64,000 nucleotides of DNA from the NCBI GenBank assembly GCA_032358165.1, contig JAALGY010000032.1, positions 4,030,001-4,094,000 on the forward strand. The letters are read 5' to 3'. Positions 1 to 12,605 of this stretch are shown one piece after another. Positions within the stretch are counted from its first letter, which is position 1; each line of letters begins with the position of its first letter. Made by a program: the position numbers and the translations under genes. The notes under the pieces were generated by a model. That model saw only the letters and a program-made list of their open reading frames with translations, searched no databases and had not been told where the DNA came from. The stretch is from Diplosphaera chodatii (taxonomy: Eukaryota > Chlorophyta > Trebouxiophyceae > Prasiolales > Stichococcaceae).

Positions 1-660
1 TGGCCGCTACCTGTCTGCATCCGAGAACGCTATCGCCCCGCCAGCAGCTGCGACCGCCGCCAGTATTGCGTCTGCACCGCGTGCCAGGCACACCGCCTCG
101 CAGCCTGGCAGCATGCCCAGCGGGTCCCGGCTGCCCAGCGGCTCGGCCAGCCGGACCAGCGCCGCAGTAGCTGTCTGCTTGCTGTTGCCAAAGGCCTGCC
201 AGTCTGGCTCGGTGCACACCAGCAGGTGGCTGAATCGCTCTGTGTGGACACCGACACTGTGAACACATGTTCAATATGCTTGCGCAGGTGCCTTGTTATC
301 ATTACGGTGGACTGTAAGTGAGGTCATGTGGCTGGATGGTCATGTGCCAGCTGCGCACCCTGTAAAGTGGCCGTGCAGGCTTCAGCGGCTGCCAGGGATG
401 GGAAGCTGACGGCACACCACGCTTGCGGTCCCTCTTCCTGGAGCTCTGTATGACCTGTGCACCCTGCAAAGCATCACAGGCTCCCTTGCACCTAAGATCT
501 GAGTTGTTGCTGACCAGAGGTAGATACGGCGAGATACAGTTTGCGGCACATGGCACGTCACGTGACGCTGCAGATGGAGGTCACCTGCCTCGACCATGAC
601 ATCCTTTTCTCGGCTCCAGTCCCCTGCATTGAGGCCCCATACGACCAGGGAGCGTGCCAT
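1..660 (-). CDS. 5' part of an uncharacterised helical protein (paralogue of the gene at 2149-6875)
   Basis: Two exons are visible: 660-585 (ATG at 660) and 239 to the window edge, so the gene is cut off on the left. The donor after GAGGCAG and the acceptor ending CCACACAG join in phase. The start MARSLVVWGLNAGDW matches MARFLIAWGRDVEDW of the complete gene next to it, and exon 2 shares the TEPDWQAF/IQPDWEAF and LLPGCEAV-type stretches. The visible protein is rich in Ala and Leu and looks alpha-helical. I do not recognise the family and cannot assign a function. The start is supported by conservation of the first 16 residues and of the intron position between the two copies. Confidence 0.6.
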
Positions 661-2148
661 GGTGGTTCAGCAGCTGGCTATGAGCTCGCTGACCAGCGGT
701 GTCAAGGCTTCGCCGCCTGATACAAACTGTGTGACGAAGCACTGCTTGTTTGTCCGATTGAGACCAGCATGAGCACTGTCATCAGCCAAAGCTACTGTAG
801 CAGTGGTACGTCGACAAATCTACATCATCCAAGCCTGCAAGCTCGAATATGGATGGGTCTTGCTCATTGACATCATCACCACGAGCTTGCTCGGCATGGA
901 TGTGAACCTTCCTTGCAGTAGTTCTAGCTTGAACCGTGTGTATGTGCAGCTCCATCCGTCAGCAACAGTATATAGTGTATTATTGTATCAGCCAGTTTGG
1001 TTGTCCAAGGCATGTGCTGGCTGCAGGAAGCTGCACAATGGTGGCTACTTCCGGTCAACCCAGATATTGAAGCTGATGACTTGAATGCCTGCAACCACAT
1101 CCGATCGCTAACATGATAGGAAACCGTTGCCGTGGAATACCACGGCGGTGGCACGGTCATGCGACTTCGTTGTACCTTGAATTCGTCTGCATCTCTGCAG
1201 CAATCTTGCTGTGTGGCCTGTGCAAGAGAAGCCTTGAGATGCTGGCATGGGATACGCATGCAATGCTCAGGACTCCTCCGGGAGGGACCCCATGATGAGG
1301 ATTGCAACGTGGCAGCGGATGTATTTTTGTTTGTGGCGCTCTGGCGATGGTGTGCTCAGTGCGTGTATGTGCTTTCATCTGACAACTAGCCCTGCCTGAC
1401 AGCTAGCCGCTGGAGCCAGTGCGGCCAGGTTGCAGCGTATGCCTCTCTCTGGGAGGAGCGAGCTTGTAGTTCAGATGACAGACGCAGCCGCAGCCGTGCG
1501 ACTGTGCCATGGCGCCATGCAGCTGCCGGAAGACATGTGCCGTGTTATGGGCACTGCGCTTTGTTGCAGTGCTGGCGCCGGAGGTGCTCTGGGCTGGGGC
1601 TGCAGAGGTACATGCGTGAGCGAATGACTGCCTGGCTGCACAATTGCAATGGCCGCCACTGTGCGCTAGTTTACTGCGCAACTCAACCCAGGCATTTGCA
1701 GCATTATTGTATCGTGAACCAAAGGCTACCCATGAATACATGCATGCATGGCTACAACACTTGATTGGGAAAGGTCACTCGGTTGTCGATGCCACGCGTC
1801 CGCAGGCCGAGCACGAGCACCGACATGTGACTGGTCCTGCCCATGCTGATTCAGCTCGGGTGCAGCTGCTGCAGTAGACTGCGCAGGGTAACATTTGGCA
1901 CCACACTGCCTGCCCCTAATGGCAGCACCTCCCTCGTGATGGCTCCAGGGCCTCCCGCTCGAAGCTGTGGCTGTCGCACCGCACAGCACCGGGCCCCGCA
2001 TGACCCTGCCGCTCAGCGGGCAGCATCACCACCAGTCTGCTGCTGCAGACTGCTGTACTGCTGTGACTGCAACACCTGGCCTGCCGCCGTGTTGCGCGTC
2101 TGGTGCTATCTGTGAGGCCGCAAACAAACTGCAGTTGGCGGCTGCCGC
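661..2148. other. Intergenic: 5' flank of the left gene and 3' flank of the next
   Basis: No convincing gene was found. About 370 nt upstream of the left gene start, the segment around 1005-1045 (a VNTCCAAGGC...GCAGGAAGCTGCACAAT-like run) resembles 7245-7290, which lies about 400 nt upstream of the paralogue. The duplication that made the two genes therefore seems to have included some 5' flank. Open frames here are short, and I saw neither exon-like splice structure nor family similarity. Confidence 0.45.
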
Positions 2149-5100
2149 CTAAGGATCTGCTGTGCCAGCGGCTGCTGCCTCGGGCTCGACTGAGCCGTCA
2201 GCAGCCGGAGCACTGCCAGCCGCTGCGGCTGCTTGCTGCTGTGCCGCCTTCTTACGGGCGCGCTTTGCGGCTGCCTTGCTGGGCAGCCCTGAGGCTTCAG
2301 CCGGTTGCTCTTCAGTCTGCGGCCGTCAGCCACATGCTTCGACACGATGCAGGCTAGGTCAACTGCTCACATGCACTCTGCTGGGGGAGTGGGCTGCGTC
2401 ACCTACATGCTGTGACTTGCCGTCGCAAATTGGTAAATGACCGCTGATGACCATGAAGTTGACTGCATAGCTTGACAGCTTGGTTGTAGGGGCAGGTTGC
2501 AAAGCCTGAGATGGGCGCAGAGCACACCCGCAGCTCCTGCATGGCGCGATTTGCTGCAGCTACACTGAGTTCCACTGCAGCCGCTGCGCTGCCGCCTGGC
2601 ATGCATTCCTGCCTTCGGAGGGTGCCTCTCAGCGCAGTTGTCAGTCCTAGCAGCAGCTTCTGCCGCAGAGCTGCCCATTCAGCAGCCTGGGACGCCGCCG
2701 GCTCGAGCTCCCTGCACGGCGCACCATTGTGCAGGCATTCGCATCGTCAACCGTCCAGCCTGCACAGTGTTCTGGATGCCGGACATTGACTGGCCACCGG
2801 CAGAAGGCAGCACACGTACAGCAATTACGTGGCTCCCACCTGATGCGCTGCATTGCTGCCTCCAAGCTGCCATCCCGCACCACAGCCGCACGCACCGAAT
2901 CATCAGTGGGTAGGGCCATCAGCAGGATTCCAAACACTGCCTGGGTGCCCATCACAGTGACCAGCCAGGACTGGGGGTCGACAGCCGACTCTGACGAAGT
3001 TGGCAGCCATGGCAGTGCCTGCGGTGACAGCCCCTACACCTGGATATCCTTGACAATCATCGAAGCATGTTCACTGTCTGCATGTCATTGCAGTTGTCCG
3101 AACGACAGCTGGTACCGACCTCGCCCATTGGTCATGTGCGCAGCTGCAAAATGGGCTCAGTGGCAGTGGCACCATGTTAGCTTGCAGCACAATAGAAGCA
3201 GCTGGGTGCGCAATTACAGGTGCTCACCTGCAGCATGGGCCCGACGAGGCCTCGGCTGGCCAGGGTGCGGGGAAGATGCGGGGTCAACATGTCAGTGATA
3301 ACGTCCTTTACAATGCAGACGCCCAGTTGTCGTATTTCACGTGGCTTGCGGGCATCTGGCCGTGCTGCCTGAGGCCTGGAGGCTGCAGCCGCATTTACAG
3401 CCTGCGCTGCGGACTCTGCATGTGCAAGCCGGAAGGCGCCCAGGCCGCCATGCACCAGTGTTGCGACGTCATCTGCTGCCCACGGCTTGCGGGCAGCAGC
3501 AGCGGCCTTGGCAGACTGCGAGATGCAAATGACCATCAGCACTGCTGCGACCCTCGGATGTAGCACCACACAAGGCAGCTGCACATAGCTCCAACGTGCT
3601 TGCTGCCGAGATGTACATTGATGAACGCCAGACATTGCGACGGGATGACGAGCAACCACTTGCAGTGTGTCACGACTAATTCTACCTGCACGGCATTCGA
3701 AAAGGTGGCTGTGGCACTGAACAGCCCCGGGGCAAGGCAGCTCCCCGGGTAAAGCGCAATCCTGTTGCCGCGAAGGTGCCGCACGTTCCTGCACGATGGC
3801 ACCTACGCAGTGCAAGCGTCTGTGTCACACAAGATCATCGAAGGCCACGGCCTGACAAGCAGTGACTCCGGCCAAGGCAGGCGGGCGCCACTTGTGTGTA
3901 CAAGGACACTACTGGCACACTAGGGTTGGCAGCTTCGGAGCTCGACTGACCAAGTATACATGACAGGATGACAAAACACACCTGCAGTGCTGCTGCCAAG
4001 GCGTTCAGTGTCCCTGAGCTGAAGAAGTCCGTCTTGATGGTGCCGCGCTTGCCAGCAGCACTTCCAAAGACACCCTGCAGCACGGAGCCTTGCTTGCATG
4101 AGAAGCACGACTGTGCACTCCTGTAGTGCGCCTGGCATACCTTTGACACCAGCTGCAAGGATTGCACCGCACTTGACGTGCATTTGCACAGATGAGCAGT
4201 GCCACTCACCTTTACTGCAGCCTCAGATAGCATGTGTAAGCTGAAATCGGTCAACAAGGCCAACTGCACAGGCACAACAAAGCTCCTCAGGACACTGGCA
4301 TGCCATGCCCATCGCTGCAATAAGTTCAGAGTCTTCCGGCATTCAAGCCTTGCAATGTGCACCGCTACAAGCGTAATCAAGCTACCAGCAAGATTGTGGG
4401 TGCACACATGTCTTGCAGGTGGTATGCGCCGCACACGCTGCACTGCAGTAGCGTCACATACCTGATCATCAAACGAGTGCTCCTCCATCGGCGTCACTGG
4501 GGTGTTACATGGTATACCAGGTGGCAGCTCCTGTGGAGCGCTGAGCCAGGCAACAGCCAGCTGCACGACTTGAGGCAGCTGTGACATCATCATGACATGA
4601 TCCTCCCATGGCGCACCGTCTGCAGCCATGGTAACAATAGTGTGGTTTCCTGCTCCCGGCGGTGGTGCTGCATGCCCAGCCACTTGCTTGTGATGCTCGG
4701 CCAACATGCTTGAGAGCACATACCTACCGAAGCATGCCACTGCACGCATATATCCATACATCGGGTCAAGACAGAGTGCTGTTGGGCACCTGGCATGGTA
4801 ACGCGTGAAGCCAGCGACAGGTGGTAGAACAGTCCAAGGTTCCTCGGGGCTTGTAGGCTCCTAAGCGCATTGCCCAGAGCCCTCGTGCAGGCGGCATGCG
4901 TTGCTGGCACCCCCGCAGCAGCGCGGGCCGACTTGTCTGCACAATGCCACACAGGTTACATTCAACATGGCTGTTCTGCAGCATTGACGCCAAGATTGGC
5001 GTATGACAGCCAACTTGGTGGCCACTGTGCGCCAGCCACAGAACAAAGCTCTCTCATTACCTCCGTGGCAACAAAACGTTGCACATTACGAGAATCAGTC

Positions 5101-6875
5101 GTGCGCAAACCACAGGTGCTGCTATATGGAATGTGCAGATGCAACACAGTAGTAGCCCACCCATTGGCACCACTACTCCCACGAAGATCTCGTTGATCTG
5201 CCCGACACAGGCAGCTGCTGAAGTAGGAATTGAGCCCAGAGGCCAGAGCCCTGCCGCAGCCCCGACCTCAACCAGCTGCATCCAGGTGACAACCTACACG
5301 GAAAGGCAGGCAAGGTCACCGCAAGCCAGCTACTATCGATGCTTCTTTGGCCAATGATCCACTGCTGATGCCCTTATCAGGCCCAAACAGCACAACTGCA
5401 GGTAGCTGCGTGCATGCTCAGGCGAAAGGTGGCAGGCAGCAGGTGCATAGAAGAGATGACCTGCGCATCACACTTGCCTGTTGAGCGAGTTGGCCCACAA
5501 CATCCAGCAGCTGCCGCGTGTCAACCGCACGGCGCATGGCAGGGTTTTCCGTGCAGGCTAACAGAGTGGTTGCTGCCGCTGGCAGCCAGATGCTTGACTC
5601 ATGCAGCTCAGTGGCCATCTGGCGCAGCTTTGCCAGCAACTGCTGCTCGTCTGTGCTGCCAATGAGCGATGACCATGCTGACAGCGCGTCTGTAGTTGCA
5701 CGCAGAAGTTCCAAGCAGTCCGCTGCCATGGTCTGCAGTCAAACGCGGGCAGGCTTGAGGTTGGGCTTTGAGAGACCAACAGCACGCAAACACCTGCTAC
5801 AAGGGTGCAAGCGTGCTGCGCCAGCACGGCATGTGTGTGTGCAGAGTGAAAAGCTGCGGGATATCAGCCGCCACACAGAGCAAAGGACTGTCACAGTGCG
5901 CACACACACCCACCTGATATGACGTCGCTGGTAGCTGCTGCCATTGGGGCTCGTTCCCAGAGTTGTCAAGCAGGCTGGTGAGAGTAAGCCTGGCGGCGGT
6001 GCATGCAAGCTGTGGGGCGCCAGTGCTGCCCACGCGCAGCGCTGCAGCCGCTGGGGTCAGGAGGAAAGCTGGCCCCATCGGTGCCAAGCTGCACTCTGCA
6101 CGCTGGCGCATGTCGTGCGGCACCCAGGTGCGCCGCGCATCACCGACAGCTTGCATGAGACCGTGACACAGGCAGATGGCTGCGTCTCTGTTTGCAGCTG
6201 CCAAAGCCATCGCCCCGCCAGCAGCCTCGATCGCCATCAGTATCGCAAACCCGCCGTAGGCCAGGCCCACCGCCTCGCAGCCTGGCAGCAATGTGTGCGG
6301 CTGATCTCGGCAGCCCAGTCGCTCGGCCAGCTGGACCAGATCCGCGGTGGCAGAGGTTACCTCGCTCTTGCTGAAGGCCTCCCAGTCTGGCTGGATGCGC
6401 ACTTGCAGGCGGCTGAAGCGATCTGTGCCAAGGGCACAGGCACTAGTGTGAGTTTGTCCGTGATGGACACGCTGCCACAGATACATCACCATGACGATGT
6501 TTTGCTGGATCAAGTGGCTGCATGGCCACATGACAGCTATCTACCAGCGCACCCTGCAAACCGGCTGTGCAGGCTGCAGCGGCTGCAAAGGACGGGAATC
6601 TGGCGGCGCACCACGCTTGTGATCCCTCTTCCTGCTGGACCTCAGTATGATCGATGTACCCTGCAAAGATCGTCATGCTCCCTCACATCTAAGATCTGAC
6701 ATGCGTGCCGACCACACAGTAAGCAAGCAGTGTACAGTTTGCAGCACGATTATGCTGGTGCGCCTTCCAACTGTGATCAACACCGACGTTCACCATATGC
6801 ACGTTTGGTTATTACAGCCGTTACTCGTTTCCAATCCTCTACGTCGCGGCCCCAGGCGATCAGAAAGCGTGCCAT
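2149..6875 (-). CDS. Uncharacterised 13-exon helical protein, about 882 residues
   Basis: Exons: 6875-6794, 6422-5914, 5732-5478, 5275-5161, 4936-4790, 4739-4462, 4314-4210, 4092-3982, 3802-3686, 3515-3228, 3018-2840, 2711-2417, 2316-2149; all join in phase. The N-terminus MARFLIAWGRDVEDW is shared with the partial paralogue at the left edge. The product is a run of Ala/Leu-rich amphipathic helices, suggesting an ARM/HEAT-like helical-repeat fold, and ends in a basic tail with KAAKRARKKAAQQQ, possibly a nuclear localisation signal. I found no catalytic motif and do not recognise the family. The third intron has a GC donor (CAG|GCAAGT) and the fifth is only 50 nt. The donor after 2417 (CAA|GTCACA) is weak, so the last 55 residues are less certain. 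It is transcribed away from the first F-box gene. Confidence 0.6.
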
Positions 6876-7672
6876 GGCGATTGAGAAGCAGCTGGTTATT
6901 TTGTGGCTCGCTGGTCAGCAGGGTTGTATGTCAAGGCATCGCCTGCTGACACATGCTGGAAAGTGACCGAGCCGATTATTGTGTATCCAACTTGGCAATC
7001 AGGAAAATCCAATTTGAGCACCCGCATCTAGCAGAGCAGAATGGCGCCTTGCTACGTGTTCAACTCAAGCTGATAACCTCGAGGCACGGACGACGAAGGA
7101 TGTTTGCGTATGAAATCACACCAACGGGCTCCGTCGGCACCAGGACCTTTTTATTCACAGTCAGTCAGCAGACTCTGTGCAATGAAGCATGCAATTCCGT
7201 CAGCAACATATGCGTGGGCTGGTCAAGTGGACTGTGGCACCCTGGCATGTCCAAGGCCTTTGCGGATGCAGGAAGCTGCACAATACGCAAGGGTGCTGTC
7301 ATGCACTTCCAACTAAACGGCGGCATTTCCTACCTTACATACCCCCTGGAATGTTCTCTCTGTCTCTAGTCGGGAAGTCATTCGCGGTGATGCTGCTGCT
7401 TGCTCATTCCATTATCGGTGCCTAGCAGTGCAGCCTGCAACTGGTCAATTGCATGTTCGGCAGCTGCGGAGCATATAGTTTCCTGCATGCCGCATTGAGA
7501 CACGGCCCATGATGTGACACGAAGGTGAGATGAAGCATGACGCTCTTTGGATCGTCACATGCGCATCTACCAGGACCTGCTCTCAAGTCACATCCCTGCC
7601 TGGCTCATCATCACTGCAGCCTGGTTCTTGACTTGGACGCTCGATGCATTTGCAACATGCACTGCGGCAGTG
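6876..7672. promoter_or_regulatory. Divergent intergenic region
   Basis: About 800 bp separate the start of the minus-strand helical gene from the start of F-box copy 1 on the plus strand, so both promoters should lie here. The stretch 7245-7290 resembles 1005-1045 upstream of the left paralogue. I could not define a TATA box or transcription start. Confidence 0.4.
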
Positions 7673-10600
7673 ATGACGCCCGGTCCAGCCAGCAGGACGT
7701 CTATAGGAGCACTGCCTCCGGAGATCCTGCAGCACATCCTCACCAAGCTGCAGGACCCAGATGATTTGGCGACCGCCCACTTGGTTGATAACAGGTGTGG
7801 ACGCCCAGCTGACCAAGCAGGCACCTTGTCCAAGTGTGCCGCAGCATCAGGTCAGCTGTAGCAGGCATCAACGTGATGTGTTGCCAGCTGCAGCGCTGCA
7901 TCAAAACTAGTCGGAACGAAGCTGTCACATCTGGTGCAGGTTCTGCGCCGCAGCACGGGCTGCACTGCATCGTGCATATCCTCGAAACCCCGGCTTCTTT
8001 CAGTTGGCGCTGCAGCACCGCTACCCGCTGCGCCACCTCAGCGCCACTTCGCTGGCCATCCGCGACCTGGGCTCATACCTTGCACAGGTGCAGGGTGGCC
8101 ATCTGGCCCATGTGCGTGGTGGCGGGCAAGTCTCTTGACGAGCTAAGCTGGCCAAATGTAGCAGTGCATTTGACAAGAAGAAGGGCACGTCTCGGTGCTT
8201 ATAACTGCTGCAAAGTAGCATGCAGTAAATATAGCCTGATACTGGGGCCTGCACTGGAACAGGTGCCCAGCAGCCTGACGTCGCTGGACGCTGCCAAGCG
8301 ATATTACGGGCACAACCGAGCAGAAGAGCGCGATGTCCCGCTGAGCGAGGTGCTCCAGGGCATCTCCAGCCTGCGCCGTCTATGGTGCCACGTGCGTACA
8401 CCAGTATGCCTTGGTTGCTGGTCTTACCTGTGCTCCTCAAGTCGATGTTGCACTGTCGCCACTCTGCGCTGCACAGGACTGCGCTAACTGACGATATCAT
8501 ACAGCGCATGTCCAGCCCATGTGCAGATGTCTGCGCAAAGCTTTGTTTTGTGAGTTTGCAGCTAGATTATAAGAATAACCGGACCTTATTGCCTCTCAAA
8601 GGTGCCACAGAGCGAAGTCAATCTGGACTTCGTACAGCCACACCTTGCCGGCCTGGTGGACCTGTCGATTTGCATCTCATCCGAAGTGTGGGACCTCAAG
8701 TCCTCACAGCTAGCTGGGCCTGGTGGCAAAGCACGCGTCGTCAGCCTGAATGTACGCCTGCTGTGCTGGTTGCACTGTTTGCAGACGCCGCGGCACATGA
8801 GCGAGGCTCATCCAACTGTGAAAGTATTTTAAGTGAAAGCACTGAGGCGCTCACCGTGCCTGCAGGGTCTGGCTCACCTGGTACGTCTGACACGTCTCAA
8901 GGTTGCCATGCCTGCCGATTTCGACCCTCAGCCGTTGAGCGTGATCGCCGGGCTGACTACACTGCACGACCTTTCCCTTACGCCGCTGCTAGATCCAGCG
9001 GTCCTCTCAGCGCTCCGGTAGGGCAGTTTCCTTGAACAGGCGGACTTTATTCCTAACTGTGCACATGCTCAGAGCGCCAGGCACTCATCTCTGCCCAATG
9101 TTTTGCAGCCAACTGACTGCCCTCACGCTGGGCGATAGTTGCGTTGACGAGCCAAATTGCGAGGGCGATCGGCACATTGGCGCGCTGGTACTGGCGCTTC
9201 GTGATGTCCCGCTGCTCCGCAAACTGCACTTCGCTTATTTTGCAGGGTCTGCAACTGATGCAGGTTGGTTTGCGGTCGCATGAAAGCTGGTGCAGTGCGC
9301 ATCATACTGGCTGCATGGTGACATAACACATCATGAGGCCGCTGCAAGGTATCCGTTGAACAGGGCAACAGCCACTGATGCCGAGACTGCATATGACGCA
9401 GGGCTGTGCCAATTGTCAGGCCTCGGCAGCTTGCAGGACCTGAGCATGACAAACTCCTTCACCGCCTGCACTCACAACGGCCTGAATGCAGCACTCGCCA
9501 CATTGACAGGTGCTGCACTTGGTGCAAATGCATGAGATGTGTGCGTTTGTCAGACACATGGTCAGGAGTTATGACGCCGGTTCAGAAAACCTGCGACACA
9601 ACACGTGAGGGCGTGAGCCCTTTGCCCTACGAGTTTGCAAGATGTTTTGCAGCACCACCATCTGAACGACTGGCACTTCTAAATCATTTTGATGTAGGCC
9701 TGGAAATGCCGACCTTCGGTTACAGCTTGCGATGCGCCTTTATGACGCGACAGGCCATGGCTGGTATTGCACATCGCACCAGCCTCACGGCGCTGCACTT
9801 CCATATCAGTGAGCCCGGAAACTGCGGCAGGTGCGGATGCGAGGCTGCTTGGTATAGGTGCTGCCGGTTTCACATCAGACAAGGCACCAAGATGAATGAG
9901 CACGCAGAGCCATTTGGATGTCAGTGAGATCACAGCTTCTTAGGCTCCTTTCCTGCCCGCATCACACTTGCAAATGTGAGGAAATTTTCGTAGGAAGAGA
10001 GCATGTTAAGAAGCCAATTGATTCAAGTTCCCTACATGCACTTTGCAGCGCCATGAATGAGATGCTTGAGGCGCTGGGGCCCCGGCTTCAGCGCCTGTCA
10101 ATAAGCTACGACAGCGATGCTCGGGAGAGCGAAGAGTGCTACCCCCCGAACAGCCCCGCGCCCGCAATCTTGAGGCACTGTCCGCTGCTGGAAGAGCTTG
10201 TACTAACTGGCAGCCCATGGTCTGATAGCACTGCAGAGGTATTCGGCAGACAAAGCTGCCATGCATACAACCACAGCAATGGTACCCTGCCTGCTGCTCA
10301 AGTGCCAGCATTGCAATGAGAAGGTACACCCAGCCTAAAAGCAGTAATGCTGACTGATAGCTGTCGGGTGTGGTTTGGTTGCAGCAACTGCTGGGGTGTC
10401 CGTCACTTACACGCTGCACCCAGCTGTCATTTGACTGCCTTTCAGTTGCAGAGGTGCGCTCAAAGCGCACAGTTGAGCAGATCGGTGCACAGCCATCAGT
10501 ACCGCCCATGCATGCGTGCATCCTGCAACTCCCCAGCTGCATGTACTGCTACGTACAAGCATAGCTGACTATTCGTGTGCAGGCCTCCTTTCTGGCGCAT

Positions 10601-11839
10601 GTTCAGGGGCTGTCTCGCCTGCAACTGTATGTGGGCCCAGGTTGGGACGGCGCAACATTTGACGAAGACAGTCTTGAGTCACTCGTCAAAGGTATGTGCA
10701 ATGGGATCCAGTACCAACCCATTGGCGCATCCAGCATCATGGCATGATGCAGGCTTGGCGAGGTGCCTAACATTGTCCCTGTTGCGGGTGTTTACCCAAG
10801 CACAGCAGTACTGTCTGCAGGCCTGCAGTGTTTGGTGCACCTGAAGCACCTCAGTGTTGAGATCCTGAACGTGGGGATCGACCCACTGCCTGGTATGCTG
10901 GAGGTATGTGGGTGTGTACAGATGCAAGGAAAGTGCTGCATTGCTGGGCATGCAAGCACCATCCCCTGCGGTTGATGTGATGGTATGCAGCTGAGCTGAG
11001 TTGTTTATTGCTGATGCTGCCGCAGGCAATGGCTTCCTGCAGCAGTCTGACATCTTTGGAGCTGGATGATAACAGCGGTGAGCTGCGTGACGACAGCATC
11101 GTTCAGGTGGGGTAAATGTCCGATGTGCTCCTACCTCCTCAGGATCCCTGCATTCTGCATCATAACGGGCCTAACCCAAGGCATCAGCCATCCGTCCCCG
11201 TGCTGGACATACCCTGCACCTGGTAGTCCTCTGCAGCCTTCGCTAAGTTATACGAGTGCACACCATGCGTGCGCCTGCACGACCTTTGCGCACGAGGGCT
11301 CAGCTTCCGTGGCCAGGATGTCAGCGTCTCGCACTTGAGGGCGCTGGCGGCGTTGCCAGGACTGGTGATGCTGGACCTGCACGGCCTGAGCTGGGCAGAG
11401 GACGCCAAGGTGGGCGTCGGGTGGCTGGTGGCCCGCCTGCCTCGGCTGCGGGCCCTGGACGCGCCGCCAGAAGTGCTGGTGCGACCATGGCCTCTCCCCC
11501 AGCACTTTGCACGGAGCCCTGGAACACTGCACAGACCAACACAGTTTGAGGACTACCGCAACATCGTTTTGCAGCTGCCAGCATCAGCAGCGCACATTGG
11601 CTGTTGCTGCCCATGTATCCAATGTCAGCAGCCAGGATGCTTGCCTTGCAAGCCTGCAGCTTGCTGTAACGCCGCTCAGTGGCCGACGCTTCTGAACTGC
11701 GACAGTCCAGTATTATGTGTGTCATGTTGTGAGCCATGCATTGCAGGCGGAGAGCCGCAGCACTGTCGCCACCTACGAGCTGCGTGATCTGCCAGGGCGC
11801 CGGCTGCGGCGGTGGCTACGAGGTCCCACCCTGCGCTGA
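7673..11839 (+). CDS. F-box/leucine-rich-repeat protein, copy 1 (intact, 605 residues)
   Basis: Exons: 7673-7794, 7940-8087, 8263-8391, 8602-8685, 8866-9017, 9109-9263, 9402-9509, 9698-9830, 10049-10238, 10385-10453, 10583-10691, 10821-10903, 11026-11106, 11317-11478, 11747-11839. All fifteen join in phase and end at TGA. Residues about 9-40 form an F-box (IGALPPEILQHILTKLQ, then DPDDLATAHLVDNR), the segment that binds Skp1 in SCF ubiquitin ligases. The rest is LRR-like: LTNLTRL-type strands, LRKLHF, TSLTALHF, LQRLSISY, LEELVL, LSRLQL. By family, it should be a substrate receptor of a Skp1-cullin-F-box E3 ligase; the target is unknown. The C-terminus is basic (PGRRLRRWLRG). In exon 4 the donor used by copy 4 has changed (CAGCTAG), so I used the upstream GAA|GTGTGG; this choice is uncertain. 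An upstream in-frame ATG is not excluded. Confidence 0.75.
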
Positions 11840-12605
11840 TACCCTGTGCACTGCACATGGAACATGCCAAACTAGCCACACGGCTGGCTGTCAGGCGACA
11901 GCGCAGCAGCAAGTCCATTTGGCAGAGCCACCCGCGGGCTTGCCGGATGTGGATGGCATGGGTATGCAAGACCGTTCAGTCCGGCAGGGCACGTTCTATC
12001 AGCTCAGCGCGCTGAATATGTTCCTGGCTTTGTGCCACCTGATCATCACATCAGGTGCCCCCAGCGGCAGCCAGGTGGTTTAGCTTGATCTTCTTCACAC
12101 CAGCTTTGGTACACGAACTGATACAATTTTGTTGTTGAAGGGCGAATGTACGTATGCAGGCACGAGTAGATCATGGGCTGGTGCACTTGCACTCGATGCC
12201 TAGCTTGCATCAGCTTCTCACTTCCTGTGCTTGCAGCTGTGCTGTTGTCGCGTTAAGTGTGCTTGATGATGGAACCAAGGAGTCCCATATCGCATGCCAG
12301 ACATACCCTAGCCTGTATCGTATGTGCCTCACCCATTCGTCACTTGTCACCGTTCTTCGTATAATTGGCGGCATACAATGTACCAGCTGCTGCCAGACAG
12401 TTGACGGAGATCAGTGATATTTAAGATGCACACATTGATAACAGCACACTGCGTGCATGCACGCTGATGATGACGACCACATGTGAGGTGTGCACACCAC
12501 ACAACAACCCGGCTCCCAGATGAAGTGCAGCTCGCACGCTTTGCCTGTGTACGAGCTGATCTGCATGTTGGCGCTGTAGACACGAATGCTCCTGGTCCAG
12601 CCAAT
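11840..12605. other. Intergenic region between F-box copies 1 and 2
   Basis: No gene was seen. The segment is closely similar to 21996-22748, the matching gap between copies 3 and 4. It contains the element around 12348-12373 (annotated separately), about 230 bp upstream of copy 2. Confidence 0.6.
12348..12373 (+). promoter_or_regulatory. 26-bp element shared upstream of F-box copies 2, 3 and 4 (copy 2 site)
   Basis: The core reads CACCGT(G/T)CTTC(G/T)TA followed by TAATTGGCGGCA. Matching copies are at 17261-17286 and 22499-22524, lying about 230, 550 and 225 bp upstream of the ATGs of copies 2, 3 and 4. It contains a TATAAT-like stretch and may be core promoter. I did not find it upstream of copy 1. 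Confidence 0.35.

Noticed and set aside
3835..4761. Single long 308-codon frame on the minus strand
   Set aside because: It runs through introns of the helical-protein gene; only parts of it are exons, as shown by good donors and acceptors and by phase.
8021..8509. Minus-strand open frames inside the F-box genes
   Set aside because: They repeat in copies 1 and 3 only because the DNA is duplicated; the plus-strand LRR exons explain the conservation.
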